A stretch of 64,000 nucleotides of DNA from Roseinatronobacter domitianus (GTDB taxonomy: Bacteria > Pseudomonadota > Alphaproteobacteria > Rhodobacterales > Rhodobacteraceae), in contig NZ_JALZWP010000005.1 in NCBI RefSeq assembly GCF_023336755.1, positions 1 to 64,000 of the forward strand, read 5' to 3'. Within the stretch, counting starts at the first letter, position 1. The number at the start of each line of letters is the position of its first letter. The position numbers were made by a program, and so were the translations under genes. The notes under the pieces are model-generated. The model made no database searches. It worked only from the letters and a program-made list of their open reading frames with translations, and was not told the origin of the DNA. Positions 22,156 through 32,219 of the stretch are shown piece by piece.

Positions 22156-22177
22156 GCCCATCATCCTTTACGCCCGG

Positions 22178-23320
22178 TCAGGAGCGGCTTGAGAATTCAG
22201 TCTCGCCACCTTCGGCAAGGGTTTTGGCCTGTTCGATCCAGCCATCGCGTTCGATCCGGCCCTTGAACTTCAGCCGTGTATCGACCCAAGCCACCTCTGT
22301 CGCGGTCCAGCTTGCAATCTGCCAGAAATGCCAGACCCCCAACTCGTTCAGCACCCCTTCCAGCTTGGGACCGACACCTTTGATCTTTTTCAGATCGTCC
22401 GGCGTGCCGCGTGCTTCCGTCAGCATTTCGGGTTTGGTTTCCATAACCGTCGGTTCCACAACGTCCGGCGCGGCTTTCGGCGTGGCCTTGGGGACCGCAA
22501 CCTGTTCCTTGCGGCGCAGGGTTTCGCTGTCACCCTTCGCCTTGGGGGCTTCGTCTGGATCAGCGGGTTTGACCAGTTCGGCCACATTTCCGCCCATCGG
22601 CATTCCATCGGCGCGGGGGTGATCGCACCACGGCGCCACCAGTGGCACTTCGCTGCCGTCAATGCGCTTGAGCGTGTCGCCAAGGCCGGTCGCCAACGCA
22701 ACTGACCCGTTTTCGGCCTGCCCGGTGTAATCCTTCAGCGTGGTTGCCCCACCCAAGGGTTCTGACGCGAACCGACCTTTTTGCGAGCCGGGCGTGGGCA
22801 CTTTTCCCTTTGCCATCTCGTCGATCAGCTTGGCAAAGCTCTCAGCGTCAAGGTCTTCGTAATAATCCTTGCCGATCTGCGCCATGGGGGCGTTCGAACA
22901 CGCACCAAGGCATTCGACTTCTTCCCACGAAAACTTGCCATCTGCGGACAGCTTATGCGGCTGCTTGGCAATCTTCTCTCGGCAAACCTTGACCAGTTCT
23001 TCAGACCCGCACAGCATACAGGGCGTGGTGCCGCAAATCTGGAAATGAGCAACAGCGCCAACGGGTTGCAACTGGAACATGAAGTAAAACGTCGCCACTT
23101 CCAGCGCGCGGATATAGGCCATGTCCAGCATTGCCGCGACATGTTCAATCGCTGCGCGGGTCAGCCAGCCATGCTGTTCCTGCGCGCGCCACAAAAGCGG
23201 GATGATGGCGCTGGCCTGACGGCCCGCCGGATACTTGGCAATCTGCGCTTCCGCCCATGCCTGATTGGCCGGGGTGAACGCGAAGCTGTCGGGCTGGTCT
23301 GGGTGCAGTCGGCGTAGCAT
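22178..23320 (-). CDS. nuoE: NADH-quinone oxidoreductase subunit E with C-terminal extension
   Basis: NuoE is the 24-kDa [2Fe-2S] subunit of the NADH dehydrogenase module. Residues 1 to about 185 form the thioredoxin-like domain with cluster ligands CGTTPC and CLGAC. The 380-residue protein is nearly twice the length of E. coli NuoE. After a Pro/Ala/Lys-rich linker (about 245-300), it ends in a helix-hairpin-helix-like domain ([20 protein letters not shown], then [18 protein letters not shown]). Extended NuoE proteins are known from Rhodobacter relatives. The ATG overlaps the nuoD stop as TAATG. Confidence 0.94.
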   Translation of the reverse strand: MLRRLHPDQPDSFAFTPANQAWAEAQIAKYPAGRQASAIIPLLWRAQEQHGWLTRAAIEHVAAMLDMAYIRALEVATFYFMFQLQPVGAVAHFQICGTTPCMLCGSEELVKVCREKIAKQPHKLSADGKFSWEEVECLGACSNAPMAQIGKDYYEDLDAESFAKLIDEMAKGKVPTPGSQKGRFASEPLGGATTLKDYTGQAENGSVALATGLGDTLKRIDGSEVPLVAPWCDHPRADGMPMGGNVAELVKPADPDEAPKAKGDSETLRRKEQVAVPKATPKAAPDVVEPTVMETKPEMLTEARGTPDDLKKIKGVGPKLEGVLNELGVWHFWQIASWTATEVAWVDTRLKFKGRIERDGWIEQAKTLAEGGETEFSSRS

Positions 23321-24540
23321 TAGCGGTCAATCTCTCCGAACACGACATCCATGGTGCCGATAATGGCGGCCACATCGGCCAGTTGGTGACCCTTGGCCAC
23401 ATGGTCCATGCTTTGCAGGTGTAAAAAGCCCGGCGCGCGCAGCTTGGCGCGGTAAGGCTTGTTCGTGCCATCGGCCACCAGATACACCCCGAATTCGCCC
23501 TTCGGCGCTTCGACGGCTGCGTAAACCTCGCCTGCGGGCACATGGAACCCTTCAGTATACAGCTTGAAATGGTGGATCAGGCTTTCCATCGAAGTTTTCA
23601 TGTCCGACCGCGACGGTGGCGTCAGCTTGCCCCGCGCAAGCACATCACCCTGCCCTTCGGGCGCACGCAGCTTTTCAATGGCTTGCAGCATGATAGAAGT
23701 AGATTCGCGCATTTCCTGCATCCGGCACAGGTAGCGATCATAGCAATCACCATTCTTGCCGACCGGGATTTTGAAGTCGAATTCGTCATAGCATTCATAG
23801 GGTTGCGCGCGGCGCAAATCCCATGCCAGCCCCGACCCGCGCACCATGACGCCGGAATAGCCCCAATCAAGGATTTCCTGTTCCGAAATGATCCCGATAT
23901 CAGCATTGCGCTGCTTGAAGATGCGGTTTTCGGTCAGCAGCGTGTCGATATCGTCCAACACTTTCGGGAAAGCATGCGCCCATTCTTCGATATCGTCGAT
24001 CAATGCGGGCGGCAGATCCTGATGCACGCCACCGGGCCGGAAATAGGCCGCGTGCAGGCGCGCGCCGCAGGCCCGCTCATAGAAGATCATCAGCTTTTCG
24101 CGTTCCTCGAAGCCCCAGAGCGGCGGCGTCAGCGCGCCGACATCCATTGCTTGTGTGGTCACGTTCAGCAAATGCGACAGGATACGCCCGATTTCCGAAT
24201 ACAGCACACGGATCAACTGAGCGCGGCGCGGCACCTCGACCTCGGTCAGCCGCTCTATGGCAAGGCACCAAGCATGTTCCTGGTTCATCGGCGCGACGTA
24301 ATCCAGCCGGTCGAAATAGGGCAGGTTTTGCAGGTAGGTCCGCGATTCCATCAGCTTTTCGGTGCCACGGTGCAGCAGGCCGATATGCGGATCGCAGCGT
24401 TCCACGATCTCACCATCCAGCTCTAGCACCAGCCGCAACACACCATGCGCAGCAGGGTGTTGCGGGCCGAAATTGATGTTGAAATTGCGGATGCGCTGTT
24501 CTTGGGTCAGCGTGTCCGGCGTGTAGGAGCCATCCATCAT
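23320..24540 (-). CDS. nuoD: NADH-quinone oxidoreductase subunit D
   Basis: NuoD is the 49-kDa subunit that lines the quinone-binding site near cluster N2, related to the large subunit of NiFe hydrogenases. The 406-residue product has [18 protein letters not shown], including the quinone-binding histidine, near residues 24-41. It also has [14 protein letters not shown] and the C-terminal DVVFGEIDR. The start overlaps the nuoC stop as ATGA and the stop overlaps the nuoE start. Confidence 0.97.
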   Translation of the reverse strand: MMDGSYTPDTLTQEQRIRNFNINFGPQHPAAHGVLRLVLELDGEIVERCDPHIGLLHRGTEKLMESRTYLQNLPYFDRLDYVAPMNQEHAWCLAIERLTEVEVPRRAQLIRVLYSEIGRILSHLLNVTTQAMDVGALTPPLWGFEEREKLMIFYERACGARLHAAYFRPGGVHQDLPPALIDDIEEWAHAFPKVLDDIDTLLTENRIFKQRNADIGIISEQEILDWGYSGVMVRGSGLAWDLRRAQPYECYDEFDFKIPVGKNGDCYDRYLCRMQEMRESTSIMLQAIEKLRAPEGQGDVLARGKLTPPSRSDMKTSMESLIHHFKLYTEGFHVPAGEVYAAVEAPKGEFGVYLVADGTNKPYRAKLRAPGFLHLQSMDHVAKGHQLADVAAIIGTMDVVFGEIDR

Positions 24541-25145
24541 GTCGCAGCCTCCTTCTTCTCGTCACCCGGAAGGACGTAGTCCGCACCTTCCCAAGGCGAC
24601 ATGAAATCGAACTGGCGGTATTCCTGAACCAGTGACACGGGTTCATACACCACGCGCTTCAATGCCTCGTCGTAGCGCACTTCGGTATAGCCCGTGGTCG
24701 GGAAATCCTTGCGCAGCGGGTGGCCGCGAAAGCCGTAATCCGTCAGCAGGCGGCGCAAATCCGGATGGCCGGAAAACAAGATCCCGAACATGTCGAAGAC
24801 TTCCCGCTCGAACCAGTTGGCCGAAGCGTGAATGCCGGTGATCGATGGCACGATGTCATCCTCGCCCGCCATGACTTTCAACCGAATGCGGTGGTTCCGA
24901 TACATTGACAGGAAGTGATAGACCACCTCGAACCTGTCGGCCCGGCCCGGATAATCGACCGCCGTGATGTCCACCAGCGTCGAGAATTTCATGCTCTCAT
25001 CGCTCTGCAACCACCGCACCAGCACTGGCAAATGTGAAAGCGTCGTCGTTACGGTCAACTCGCCGAATGCGATCTCGTGCCCGACCACGGCATCGGACAT
25101 GCGCGCGTCAAGCTGGGCGGTGATATCGTGCAAATCAGTGCTCAT
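24537..25145 (-). CDS. nuoC: NADH-quinone oxidoreductase subunit C
   Basis: NuoC is the 30-kDa subunit of the connecting part of complex I. The 202-residue protein carries [12 protein letters not shown] near residue 58 and the family signature [20 protein letters not shown] near 113. The C-terminal FDFMSPWEG follows. It is separate from nuoD, not fused as in E. coli. It starts nine bases after nuoB and overlaps nuoD by four bases. Confidence 0.96.
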   Translation of the reverse strand: MSTDLHDITAQLDARMSDAVVGHEIAFGELTVTTTLSHLPVLVRWLQSDESMKFSTLVDITAVDYPGRADRFEVVYHFLSMYRNHRIRLKVMAGEDDIVPSITGIHASANWFEREVFDMFGILFSGHPDLRRLLTDYGFRGHPLRKDFPTTGYTEVRYDEALKRVVYEPVSLVQEYRQFDFMSPWEGADYVLPGDEKKEAAT

Positions 25146-25154
25146 AAGCCCCCC

Positions 25155-26044
<890 letters not shown>

Positions 26045-26122
26045 CTTTGGCTCCTTTCGCAGGCAGCACTTGCTGCACCGAACTGTGCCGACAGACGGAA
26101 TCTGTGGGCTTTGGCTGTGCAC

Positions 26123-26151
26123 CATCTACTCTGCAACGATGGGTTGGTCAA
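26123..26151 (-). promoter_or_regulatory. candidate promoter of the nuo operon
   Basis: On the minus strand a -35 TTGACC (26146-26151) and a -10 TAGATG (26123-26128) are 17 bases apart. They lie upstream of nuoA in the only larger gap of the region. The predicted start near 26116 would give a leader of roughly 70 bases. The -35 matches the alphaproteobacterial consensus well; the -10 is weaker. Confidence 0.5.
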
Positions 26152-26191
26152 CTGAACTAGCCCGTTTGAATGCGGAAAAACGCGCGTCAGG

Positions 26192-26229
26192 ATACCGTGG
26201 TATACATTTAACATTCATTAATATGAATG
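26192..26229. promoter_or_regulatory. two palindromes upstream of the nuo promoter, possible operator
   Basis: ATACC-GT-GGTAT (26192-26203) and CATTCAT-TAAT-ATGAATG (26212-26229) are both perfect inverted repeats. They stand 40 to 80 bases upstream of the predicted -35 element. This is an AT-rich stretch between the LprI-like gene and nuoA, a position suited to an activator or to the end of the previous transcript. No regulator could be named. Confidence 0.4.
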
Positions 26230-26287
26230 GCTTGCCGCGCGTGCAAACACCTTTTGCCGCAGTTGCAGCAGCGACACCATGACAACA

Positions 26288-26776
26288 TCACCCCTCGCCC
26301 GAATAAAGCGCCCCAAGGTAAAGCGCCTGTTGGGCGGTTTCGTCCATCAGGCAATTCAGATAGGCGGGACTGGCACCTGTGCCACCCTGCCACAAGGATG
26401 CCTCATGGTCGCAGCGCGCATCCCGATAGGCGATCCACGCGCGTTGCATATCGCGCAAGCTGCTGGACTGTATGGCCAAATGCGCGGGCAGACCCTCATC
26501 TGCGGCGCGCATAGCTTGCATCAACTGGCCATAGGCATCATTCAACTGCCCGTCCCAAAAGCTTAGTTCTTGGTCAAGGCAATAGCCCATCGCCACCGTG
26601 CTGTAGCCACCGGGCTGTTCCATGCAGGCACTGGCCGCAAGGCCGATGCAGGCGCGATTGTCGCCGTCATGACCGCTATCCCACAAGCAGGATTCTGTTG
26701 GAGCAATCCGAAAAGACAGGTCTTGGGCGACCAAGGGGCCGGACATCAGGAAAACAAGAAGAAGAAAACGCGCCAT
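26288..26776 (-). CDS. secreted cysteine-rich protein, LprI/DUF1311-like
   Basis: The 162-residue product has a Sec signal (MARFLLLVFLMSGPLVAQD, cleavage after VAQ) and six cysteines in the mature part (SCLW, ACIG, ACME, YCLD, RCDH, NCLM), enough for three disulfides. The pattern DQELSFWDGQLNDAYGQLM, a tryptophan-containing amphipathic helix, followed by a second helix with WIAYRDARCD is that of the LprI/DUF1311 family. That family is named after a mycobacterial lysozyme inhibitor. The start at 26776 is preceded by GGGA with good spacing; upstream ATGs lack this. It is monocistronic. Inhibition of lysozyme here is not shown. Confidence 0.78.
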   Translation of the reverse strand: MARFLLLVFLMSGPLVAQDLSFRIAPTESCLWDSGHDGDNRACIGLAASACMEQPGGYSTVAMGYCLDQELSFWDGQLNDAYGQLMQAMRAADEGLPAHLAIQSSSLRDMQRAWIAYRDARCDHEASLWQGGTGASPAYLNCLMDETAQQALYLGALYSGEG

Positions 26777-26926
26777 GACGATTCCCATGCAAAAGATAAG
26801 ACCGTTCCACTCTGCCACGCACCGCCCGTCCCATCACGCAAAAATCTGCGGCACGGGTATCTGAACAGGGCTTGCGCTGCCTGCATAGGCTGCGCATCCT
26901 GAACAGGCCAAAGATAAGGACCGGCC

Positions 26927-27862
26927 ATGCCCCGCAAAATCATCATCGACACAGATCCAGGACAGGATGACGCCGTCGCGATTCTGCTCGCGCTGGCCTC
27001 GCCGGAACTAGAAGTGGTGGGCATAACCTGCGTTGCTGGCAACGTGCCCTTGCCGCTCACCCATATCAACGCGCGCAAGGTCTGTGAATTGGCGGGGCGG
27101 GTGGATGTGCCGGTCTATGCCGGTTGCGACGCGCCGCTTGCGCGCAAGCTGGTCACGGCGGAACATGTCCATGGTAAAACGGGCCTAGACGGTGTCGACC
27201 TGCCCGCCCCTGACATGCCACTTGCCGATGGCCACGCGGTCGATTTCCTGATCGAGACATTACGCCGGGAACCTGCTGGTACAGTCACTCTGGTCCCCAT
27301 CGGCCCTCTGACCAACATCGCCACCGCCATGCAGCGCGCACCCGACATCATCCCGCGCATTCAACAGATCGTGCTGATGGGCGGCGCCTATTTCGAGGTG
27401 GGCAACATCACCCCCACCGCCGAATTCAACATCTATGTCGACCCGGAAGCGGCCAAGATCGTGTTCGCGGCGGGGGTCGATCTGGTCGTCATGCCGCTCG
27501 ATGTGACCCATAAAGCACTTGTCACTGCCCCGCGCGTTGCGGCTTTCCGCGCCCTTCCCGGCACGGTTGGACCGGCGGTCGCAAGCTGGACCGATTTCTT
27601 CGAGCGGTTCGACAAGGAGAAATATGGCTCCTCCGGCGCGCCACTGCATGACCCCTGCACAATTGCCTACCTGATCGCGCCCGACCTCTTCACCGGACGC
27701 CATATCAATGTCGAGATCGAGACCGGCTCGGAGCTGACACTTGGCATGACTGTCGCCGATTGGTGGCGGGTCAGCGGTCGTGCAGCCAACGCCCTGTTCA
27801 TCGGCGATGTTGATGCGGATGGCTTCTTCGCACTTCTGACCGACCGGCTATCGCGGCTCTGA
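26927..27862 (+). CDS. inosine/uridine-preferring nucleoside hydrolase
   Basis: Enzymes of this family hydrolyse the N-glycosidic bond of ribonucleosides, giving ribose and a free base for salvage. The 311-residue protein has the calcium-binding aspartate cluster DTDPGQDDA at residues 7-15 and the substrate loop TAEFNIYVDPEAA near 163. The active-site histidine is in LHDPCTIAYL near 240. All catalytic residues are visible and the length is typical. The ATG is preceded by aagga. It stands alone between minus-strand genes; no transporter or ribokinase is adjacent, so the exact substrate cannot be told. Confidence 0.93.
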   Translation: MPRKIIIDTDPGQDDAVAILLALASPELEVVGITCVAGNVPLPLTHINARKVCELAGRVDVPVYAGCDAPLARKLVTAEHVHGKTGLDGVDLPAPDMPLADGHAVDFLIETLRREPAGTVTLVPIGPLTNIATAMQRAPDIIPRIQQIVLMGGAYFEVGNITPTAEFNIYVDPEAAKIVFAAGVDLVVMPLDVTHKALVTAPRVAAFRALPGTVGPAVASWTDFFERFDKEKYGSSGAPLHDPCTIAYLIAPDLFTGRHINVEIETGSELTLGMTVADWWRVSGRAANALFIGDVDADGFFALLTDRLSRL

Positions 27863-27872
27863 CCCCTGCCGG

Positions 27873-27940
27873 TTCATCCTTGTAAAAATATCCTGGGGGA
27901 GTCCGGGCCCGGAACGGGTCCGGGCGGGGGCAAAGCCCCC
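27873..27940. terminator. bidirectional hairpin terminator with dispersed repeat core
   Basis: Between convergent genes lie two perfect hairpins: GCCCGG/CCGGGC (27907-27925, loop of seven) and GGGGGC/GCCCCC with loop AAA (27926-27940). They are preceded by TTCATCCTTGTAAAAATA (27873-27890), the second copy of the repeat seen at 6917. The placement behind the stop of the nucleoside hydrolase gene and just past the end of the sulfotransferase-like gene supports transcription termination from both sides. Confidence 0.6.
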
Positions 27941-27969
27941 TTGCCACGCCGCGACAGGTGCAACGGGCT

Positions 27970-29385
27970 CTATGCGGTCCAATCCTCGAACCCCAGCGCC
28001 TCGTAGTCAAGCGCATAGGCAGCGCGACCGGCCGCCTCGATCTCGGCGTCGTAAATGCTGGCCAGCGTAAAGCGGCGCGGCTGTGCCACGGGGGTAAAGC
28101 TCGGCAGCTCAAGCCCCAGATCGCGGCCCAGCGCGGGCAAATCACGCGCCAAGCCGTCCACGCGCAGCAGGTTATGCAGCGCCGCCTGCCCCATCATACC
28201 TTCGATCACTTTCGTCTGGCTGGCCCATGCGGGCAGGACCGCAATCGCGGTCTGCCCGTTCAGATTGGCTGCCGCGAAGCGCAGAAATGCAAGAAAGCCC
28301 GCCCGGTGCAGCGCGGTATCGTAGCGATTCATCGCGTCTTTCTCGGGCAGCTCCACCCCATGCACACGCGCCAGAAACGCCCGCACATTGGCGCGCTGGC
28401 CATGCAAGACCTGCCGCAGATAGACCTCATGCGCGCGGGCAAGCGGGTGATGCAGCACCGTGAACAGCGCGCGGCGCGGATGCGTCCGCAGCCACTCGCG
28501 CCAAGTATGCGCGGTGAAATCGGCCTGCACGGGGCGGCCCTCGTCAATCTTCGCCATCCAGTCCAGAACGCCCGGATCGGGCGCGCCGGGGATGGGCAGG
28601 TAAGCCACCGGCAAGGTTGCGCAGGCGCGCAGCCCCCAGACCATCGGCCCGCGCCTTGGTTCGAAATTCGGCGTGCGCGACAGGTTGAACCGGTCCAGTC
28701 GCGCCATCCCCTCGCGCACTGCGCCGGGGTTTGTCAGCTTTTGCTCCAGCGGTTCGGGGTTCTGGCGCTTCAGCTTGCGCGAGGGTGCCTCGATCCGTGA
28801 TGCCATCCCCAGCCACGTCGCCAGCCCGTTCAGAACCTCGACATCATTGGCGTCTTCATAGGCCAGATAGAACGCAGTCTGCCCGCTGGTCTGCAACATC
28901 CGCAGGATCTGGGTCTGAAACGACTGAATACGCGTCACATGGTCTTCGAATTCCGCCGGGTCAAAGCCCACTTGCGCCGAGCGCTTGGTCTTCACATCGC
29001 CCAACTTCCATTGCTGCGTGGCCTGCGCAATTTTCAGCGACACATAGCTGTCCAGCGGGTTGCGCGTCAGGATGATTTTGGCGCAGCGTGGGTCTTGCAT
29101 GAAGGTGGGCAACACCCGTGCATCGTGGTCATGAAAGAACCGGAACCCCGTCAGGTCGGCCTGTTCGCGAATGGCCCATAAAAGCGCCATCGGGTTGCGG
29201 TCGCGTTCGGCCAGCGTGACGCCATACAGCTCTGCCTTGCCTTCATGCGATATGAAATGCGAGTTGAACACCTCACCTTCGCAGGTAATGCCCTCGAATT
29301 CGTTTAGATTGGCCTCGACCAGGTTGGACCCTGTGCGCATTTCGGCCAAAACGACGAAATAGTCGAAAGGGGCGTCATTTGTCAT
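27970..29385 (-). CDS. two-module sulfotransferase-like protein (Stf0/NodH type)
   Basis: Sulfotransferases move sulfate from PAPS to a hydroxyl, often on a glycan or lipid. The 471-residue protein has the 5'-phosphosulfate loop EMRTGSN (residues 15-21) and the 3'-phosphate motif RNPLDSYVS (108-116), as in Stf0 and NodH. The second half (about 290-390) holds TVLHHPLARAHEVYL, which looks like the RDPxxRxxSxY box of another sulfotransferase family with the arginine replaced; it may be a degenerate second domain. No signal or membrane segments are seen. It is the last gene of a glycan block and precedes hairpins. Acceptor unknown. Confidence 0.78.
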   Translation of the reverse strand: MTNDAPFDYFVVLAEMRTGSNLVEANLNEFEGITCEGEVFNSHFISHEGKAELYGVTLAERDRNPMALLWAIREQADLTGFRFFHDHDARVLPTFMQDPRCAKIILTRNPLDSYVSLKIAQATQQWKLGDVKTKRSAQVGFDPAEFEDHVTRIQSFQTQILRMLQTSGQTAFYLAYEDANDVEVLNGLATWLGMASRIEAPSRKLKRQNPEPLEQKLTNPGAVREGMARLDRFNLSRTPNFEPRRGPMVWGLRACATLPVAYLPIPGAPDPGVLDWMAKIDEGRPVQADFTAHTWREWLRTHPRRALFTVLHHPLARAHEVYLRQVLHGQRANVRAFLARVHGVELPEKDAMNRYDTALHRAGFLAFLRFAAANLNGQTAIAVLPAWASQTKVIEGMMGQAALHNLLRVDGLARDLPALGRDLGLELPSFTPVAQPRRFTLASIYDAEIEAAGRAAYALDYEALGFEDWTA

Positions 29386-29394
29386 GGGAAGTTC

Positions 29395-31074
29395 CTATAT
29401 CGCGCCTGAACGGCCTTCGAAATCGCGCAGCAGCACCGGGGGCAAGCCCTTGTTGCGCAATTCCTTCAAGAAATCTTCCAACCCGTCAAGCGACTGCATC
29501 TCTGGCTGGTTGGTCCCGGCGACAGCAGCGTCGGGCAGCATCTTGGCCAAGACCTCGGACAGGTTCCGCTCCGGCGCTTGCAGAAATTCGGCCAGGGTCC
29601 AGACCCGCACATCCGCCTGAACCCAGCGCGATTGCAACACGGACAACATATGCTGTTCGCGCTTTTGCAGCAATGCAACATGAGCTAGCAGGTCGTCAGG
29701 CCGGAACTCGCCACGAAACAGCGGTAGCAGAAAACACCCGCTGACCACCGAAATCTGGGCGTTGCGATCCTTGGCCATGAACCACATCAGGTCTGCGGGG
29801 ATATGGTCACGCGCAGCGATAGAAAAACACTGTCTTTCGCCGCGCGTAGCCCAAAGCATGTTGGTCAGGAACATGCGCGGGTTGTAATCGCGCAGCGCCG
29901 CGCTGTCGGAAATCGCGCCATGCCAGATTTTCGCCCCACCGTGGAAATGCACCTTCTCGGGTGCATAAAGATGACCATGCGCGCGCGTGCCCGTGGCCTG
30001 TCCCAGCCAGTACTCAAAGCCGCGAAACAACTGGTCGAACCCGCTGAACACCGAATAGGGGCCAGCGGTCAACGCCTGCCCGCTGCCGTCATGCGGGAAG
30101 CGGCTTTGCATATACAGGCCCGCGCGCCCTTCGGTGCGTTGGCGTTCGGCCAGTTCGAAATAGCGGTCGATCTTGGCAGGCTCGGCGGGCACAGGCGCCA
30201 GTTTGCTGGCCTGATCTGTCAGGAAAAACCGATACAGATTCTCTGCCTGCGGCCAGATTTTGCGCGCCAGAAACCGATCAGACCGGCGCAAAAGTTGCAG
30301 ATGGTCGTCGTAGAACAGATTGGGCCGCCCGTTGCGGTCGAATTTCACCAAGGTCAAAGAATGGCTTTCGATGCGCCGCCCATGCAGGCGCGCCAGAGTC
30401 TGGAAATAGCTTTCATCAGGTATCCAGCAGCCTTTGAAATAACGCTCGTAGCGTGCCCGCTTGGGATGCGTCAGGATCGCTTCCAGCGTGGCACGCGACA
30501 GGCACCACCATTGCGACCCCATATGCGGCTCCAGCGGGCGCGGGATTTCGCGTGAAATACCGAAGCGGCGTTGCAGATCCACCATGCGGTCGAATAGCCA
30601 GCGCCGTTTGCGCCAGGAGAACGGGAAATAGAGCGTGAAGCGTTCGCGCGACAGCCCGCCGGTGATCCAGTCGGCATGGTCGACGGCGACCGATTCTATG
30701 AAATCCGTGCCCTCATGCGCCCGCAGATGGGTGACAAGCTCTGCCGCCGGGCGCAATGGCAGGCAGGCGCCCGACATTAGAAGAACATGCCCGATACTGC
30801 CAAAATCGCGCAGCAGCAATTCTGCGGCGCTCTGGCTGGCCGCGACAATGCTCCATGAGCCCCACTCGCAGCGGTGTCGCGGGGCCATGCGCAACAGCGG
30901 ATGCGCGCCGATATCTGCTTGCATGGCGGCGACCTGCGCTTGCGGCACGGCGCTGTCGATATGCAGCGCCACCGCGCAGCCCGCGTTCAGCCAGAACCGC
31001 GCGACTTGCGCGGCGCGGTCCAGCGCCGTGTGGCACAACATAACCACACCCAGTGTCGGGGCTGCTGCGTTCAT
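29395..31074 (-). CDS. Branch-family glycosyltransferase (core-2/I-branching type) with unknown C-terminal domain
   Basis: The N-terminal 300 residues resemble the Branch (GT14) family of beta-1,6-N-acetylglucosaminyl- or xylosyltransferases. Visible family segments are HIDSAVP, CEWGSWSIVAASQSA, LLMSGACLPLRP, SQWWCLSR and IPDESYFQTL. Residues from about 310 to 559 form a second domain that I do not recognise (HGHLYAPEKVHFHGG, FSGFDQLFRGFEYWLG). The start MNAAAPTLG at 31074 overlaps the stop of the upstream glycosyltransferase as ATGA, so the pair is coupled. It stands between a family-2 glycosyltransferase and a sulfotransferase-like gene, pointing to surface-glycan modification. Confidence 0.78.
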   Translation of the reverse strand: MNAAAPTLGVVMLCHTALDRAAQVARFWLNAGCAVALHIDSAVPQAQVAAMQADIGAHPLLRMAPRHRCEWGSWSIVAASQSAAELLLRDFGSIGHVLLMSGACLPLRPAAELVTHLRAHEGTDFIESVAVDHADWITGGLSRERFTLYFPFSWRKRRWLFDRMVDLQRRFGISREIPRPLEPHMGSQWWCLSRATLEAILTHPKRARYERYFKGCWIPDESYFQTLARLHGRRIESHSLTLVKFDRNGRPNLFYDDHLQLLRRSDRFLARKIWPQAENLYRFFLTDQASKLAPVPAEPAKIDRYFELAERQRTEGRAGLYMQSRFPHDGSGQALTAGPYSVFSGFDQLFRGFEYWLGQATGTRAHGHLYAPEKVHFHGGAKIWHGAISDSAALRDYNPRMFLTNMLWATRGERQCFSIAARDHIPADLMWFMAKDRNAQISVVSGCFLLPLFRGEFRPDDLLAHVALLQKREQHMLSVLQSRWVQADVRVWTLAEFLQAPERNLSEVLAKMLPDAAVAGTNQPEMQSLDGLEDFLKELRNKGLPPVLLRDFEGRSGAI

Positions 31075-32081
31075 GCCCAATCCCCTTTCGACATCAGCCC
31101 CAGAATTTCCAACTGACGCCAGTTTATGTATTCGGTTGAATGTTCGCACCAAAGGTTTTGCCCGTCGCGCAATTTCAGGTCATAGGCACGGTATTCGCGG
31201 CTGTCCGCATAATGCTGGCCACGCTGTAATTCCTCATTCGCCTTATCCATGATCGTATCAAGGAACTTGGCGTGCAGCAGCACGCCAGACGCCTGCTCAC
31301 CACCGGTATCGTCATAAACGCGGTTCAAGCCGCGCGGCAAGGCCATGTGGCTGGAGCTGACATAGGCGTATTTGCGCGACCAGCGCACCAGCGGCACCTT
31401 GTTCAACGCCGGTGCCTGCTCTGGGCTGTCGGCCATGAACAGACGCTGGCGCACGCCACCCTGTATCCACAAATTGCCCATCAGTGGGTTCTGCTTAAGT
31501 GAATAATTGGCCGCATCGAACCAACGCGCAATTTCGAACGGGTTTTGCCCCGCACTATAGGGCTGGGCAGCGATCGGGCCTTTGGGATACATGTCCAGCA
31601 GCATGGCCGAAAACGACTTGCGCCCTTGGCTATCCAGCCAATCTGTCAGCGCCTGCAACGGGCGCGTGTCAGCATAGGGATACAGCAGGAATTCATCGAC
31701 ATCGGCCACAAGGCACCAATGATCCGCCCCATAACGCCATTGCAGGTGGTTCAGCCAGTCCACCCCGAAGCAAGACCCTTTGTAACTGGCCTGCGTGGTC
31801 CAAAGCGACACGTCACGTTGCTTTTCAAGATACTCCGCCGTGCCATCATCGGACCCGTTATCGACCATCAGAAAATGGCCGACCCCCATCTTGCGGTAAT
31901 ACTCCAGGAAATAGGGCAGGCGCAGATGTTCGTTGCGCAGTGTCGTGAAGCACAGAACATCGTTGGGCCGGATGCGATCGGTGCGGTTGACACGCGTGCG
32001 CAATTCCAGACTTTTCCGAAGCGCGCGCATCAGCTTGACTTGCCGCCTTGCACGTAATTTCAATTGAGTTTTAAATCCCAT
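31071..32081 (-). CDS. family 2 glycosyltransferase (Glyco_tranf_2_4 type), copy A
   Basis: The 336-residue protein opens with a basic helix. It then shows LCFTTLRNEHLRLPYFLEYY and HFLMVDNGSDDGTAEYL, the nucleotide-sugar pocket of this GT2 subfamily, with the metal-binding ADVDEFL. The C-terminus ends in LEILGLMSKGDWA. It is a clear paralogue of the next gene upstream (copy B). There is no signal peptide, so it should act in the cytoplasm. MGFKTQ (32081) was preferred to an ATG at 32105 that lacks a ribosome binding site. Its stop overlaps the Branch gene. The donor sugar is not predictable. Confidence 0.82.
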   Translation of the reverse strand: MGFKTQLKLRARRQVKLMRALRKSLELRTRVNRTDRIRPNDVLCFTTLRNEHLRLPYFLEYYRKMGVGHFLMVDNGSDDGTAEYLEKQRDVSLWTTQASYKGSCFGVDWLNHLQWRYGADHWCLVADVDEFLLYPYADTRPLQALTDWLDSQGRKSFSAMLLDMYPKGPIAAQPYSAGQNPFEIARWFDAANYSLKQNPLMGNLWIQGGVRQRLFMADSPEQAPALNKVPLVRWSRKYAYVSSSHMALPRGLNRVYDDTGGEQASGVLLHAKFLDTIMDKANEELQRGQHYADSREYRAYDLKLRDGQNLWCEHSTEYINWRQLEILGLMSKGDWA

Positions 32082-32219
32082 TAAATACCACTCGCACACT
32101 CTCATCGGCCAACTTCGGCAGCCTTGATCCAGTCATGCCCGAGCGGTTGGCCAAATGCAACGATCTTGCCCAATAGCGGTTATTGTTGCCTAAAACATGG
32201 CAACGAAACCAGTTCTTTC

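Noticed and set aside
32130-32205. A tRNA-like beginning (GCCCGAGCGGTTGGCC) between the two GT2 genes
   Set aside because: No anticodon arm, T-arm (GTTCRA) or closing acceptor stem could be found, so a cloverleaf is not possible.
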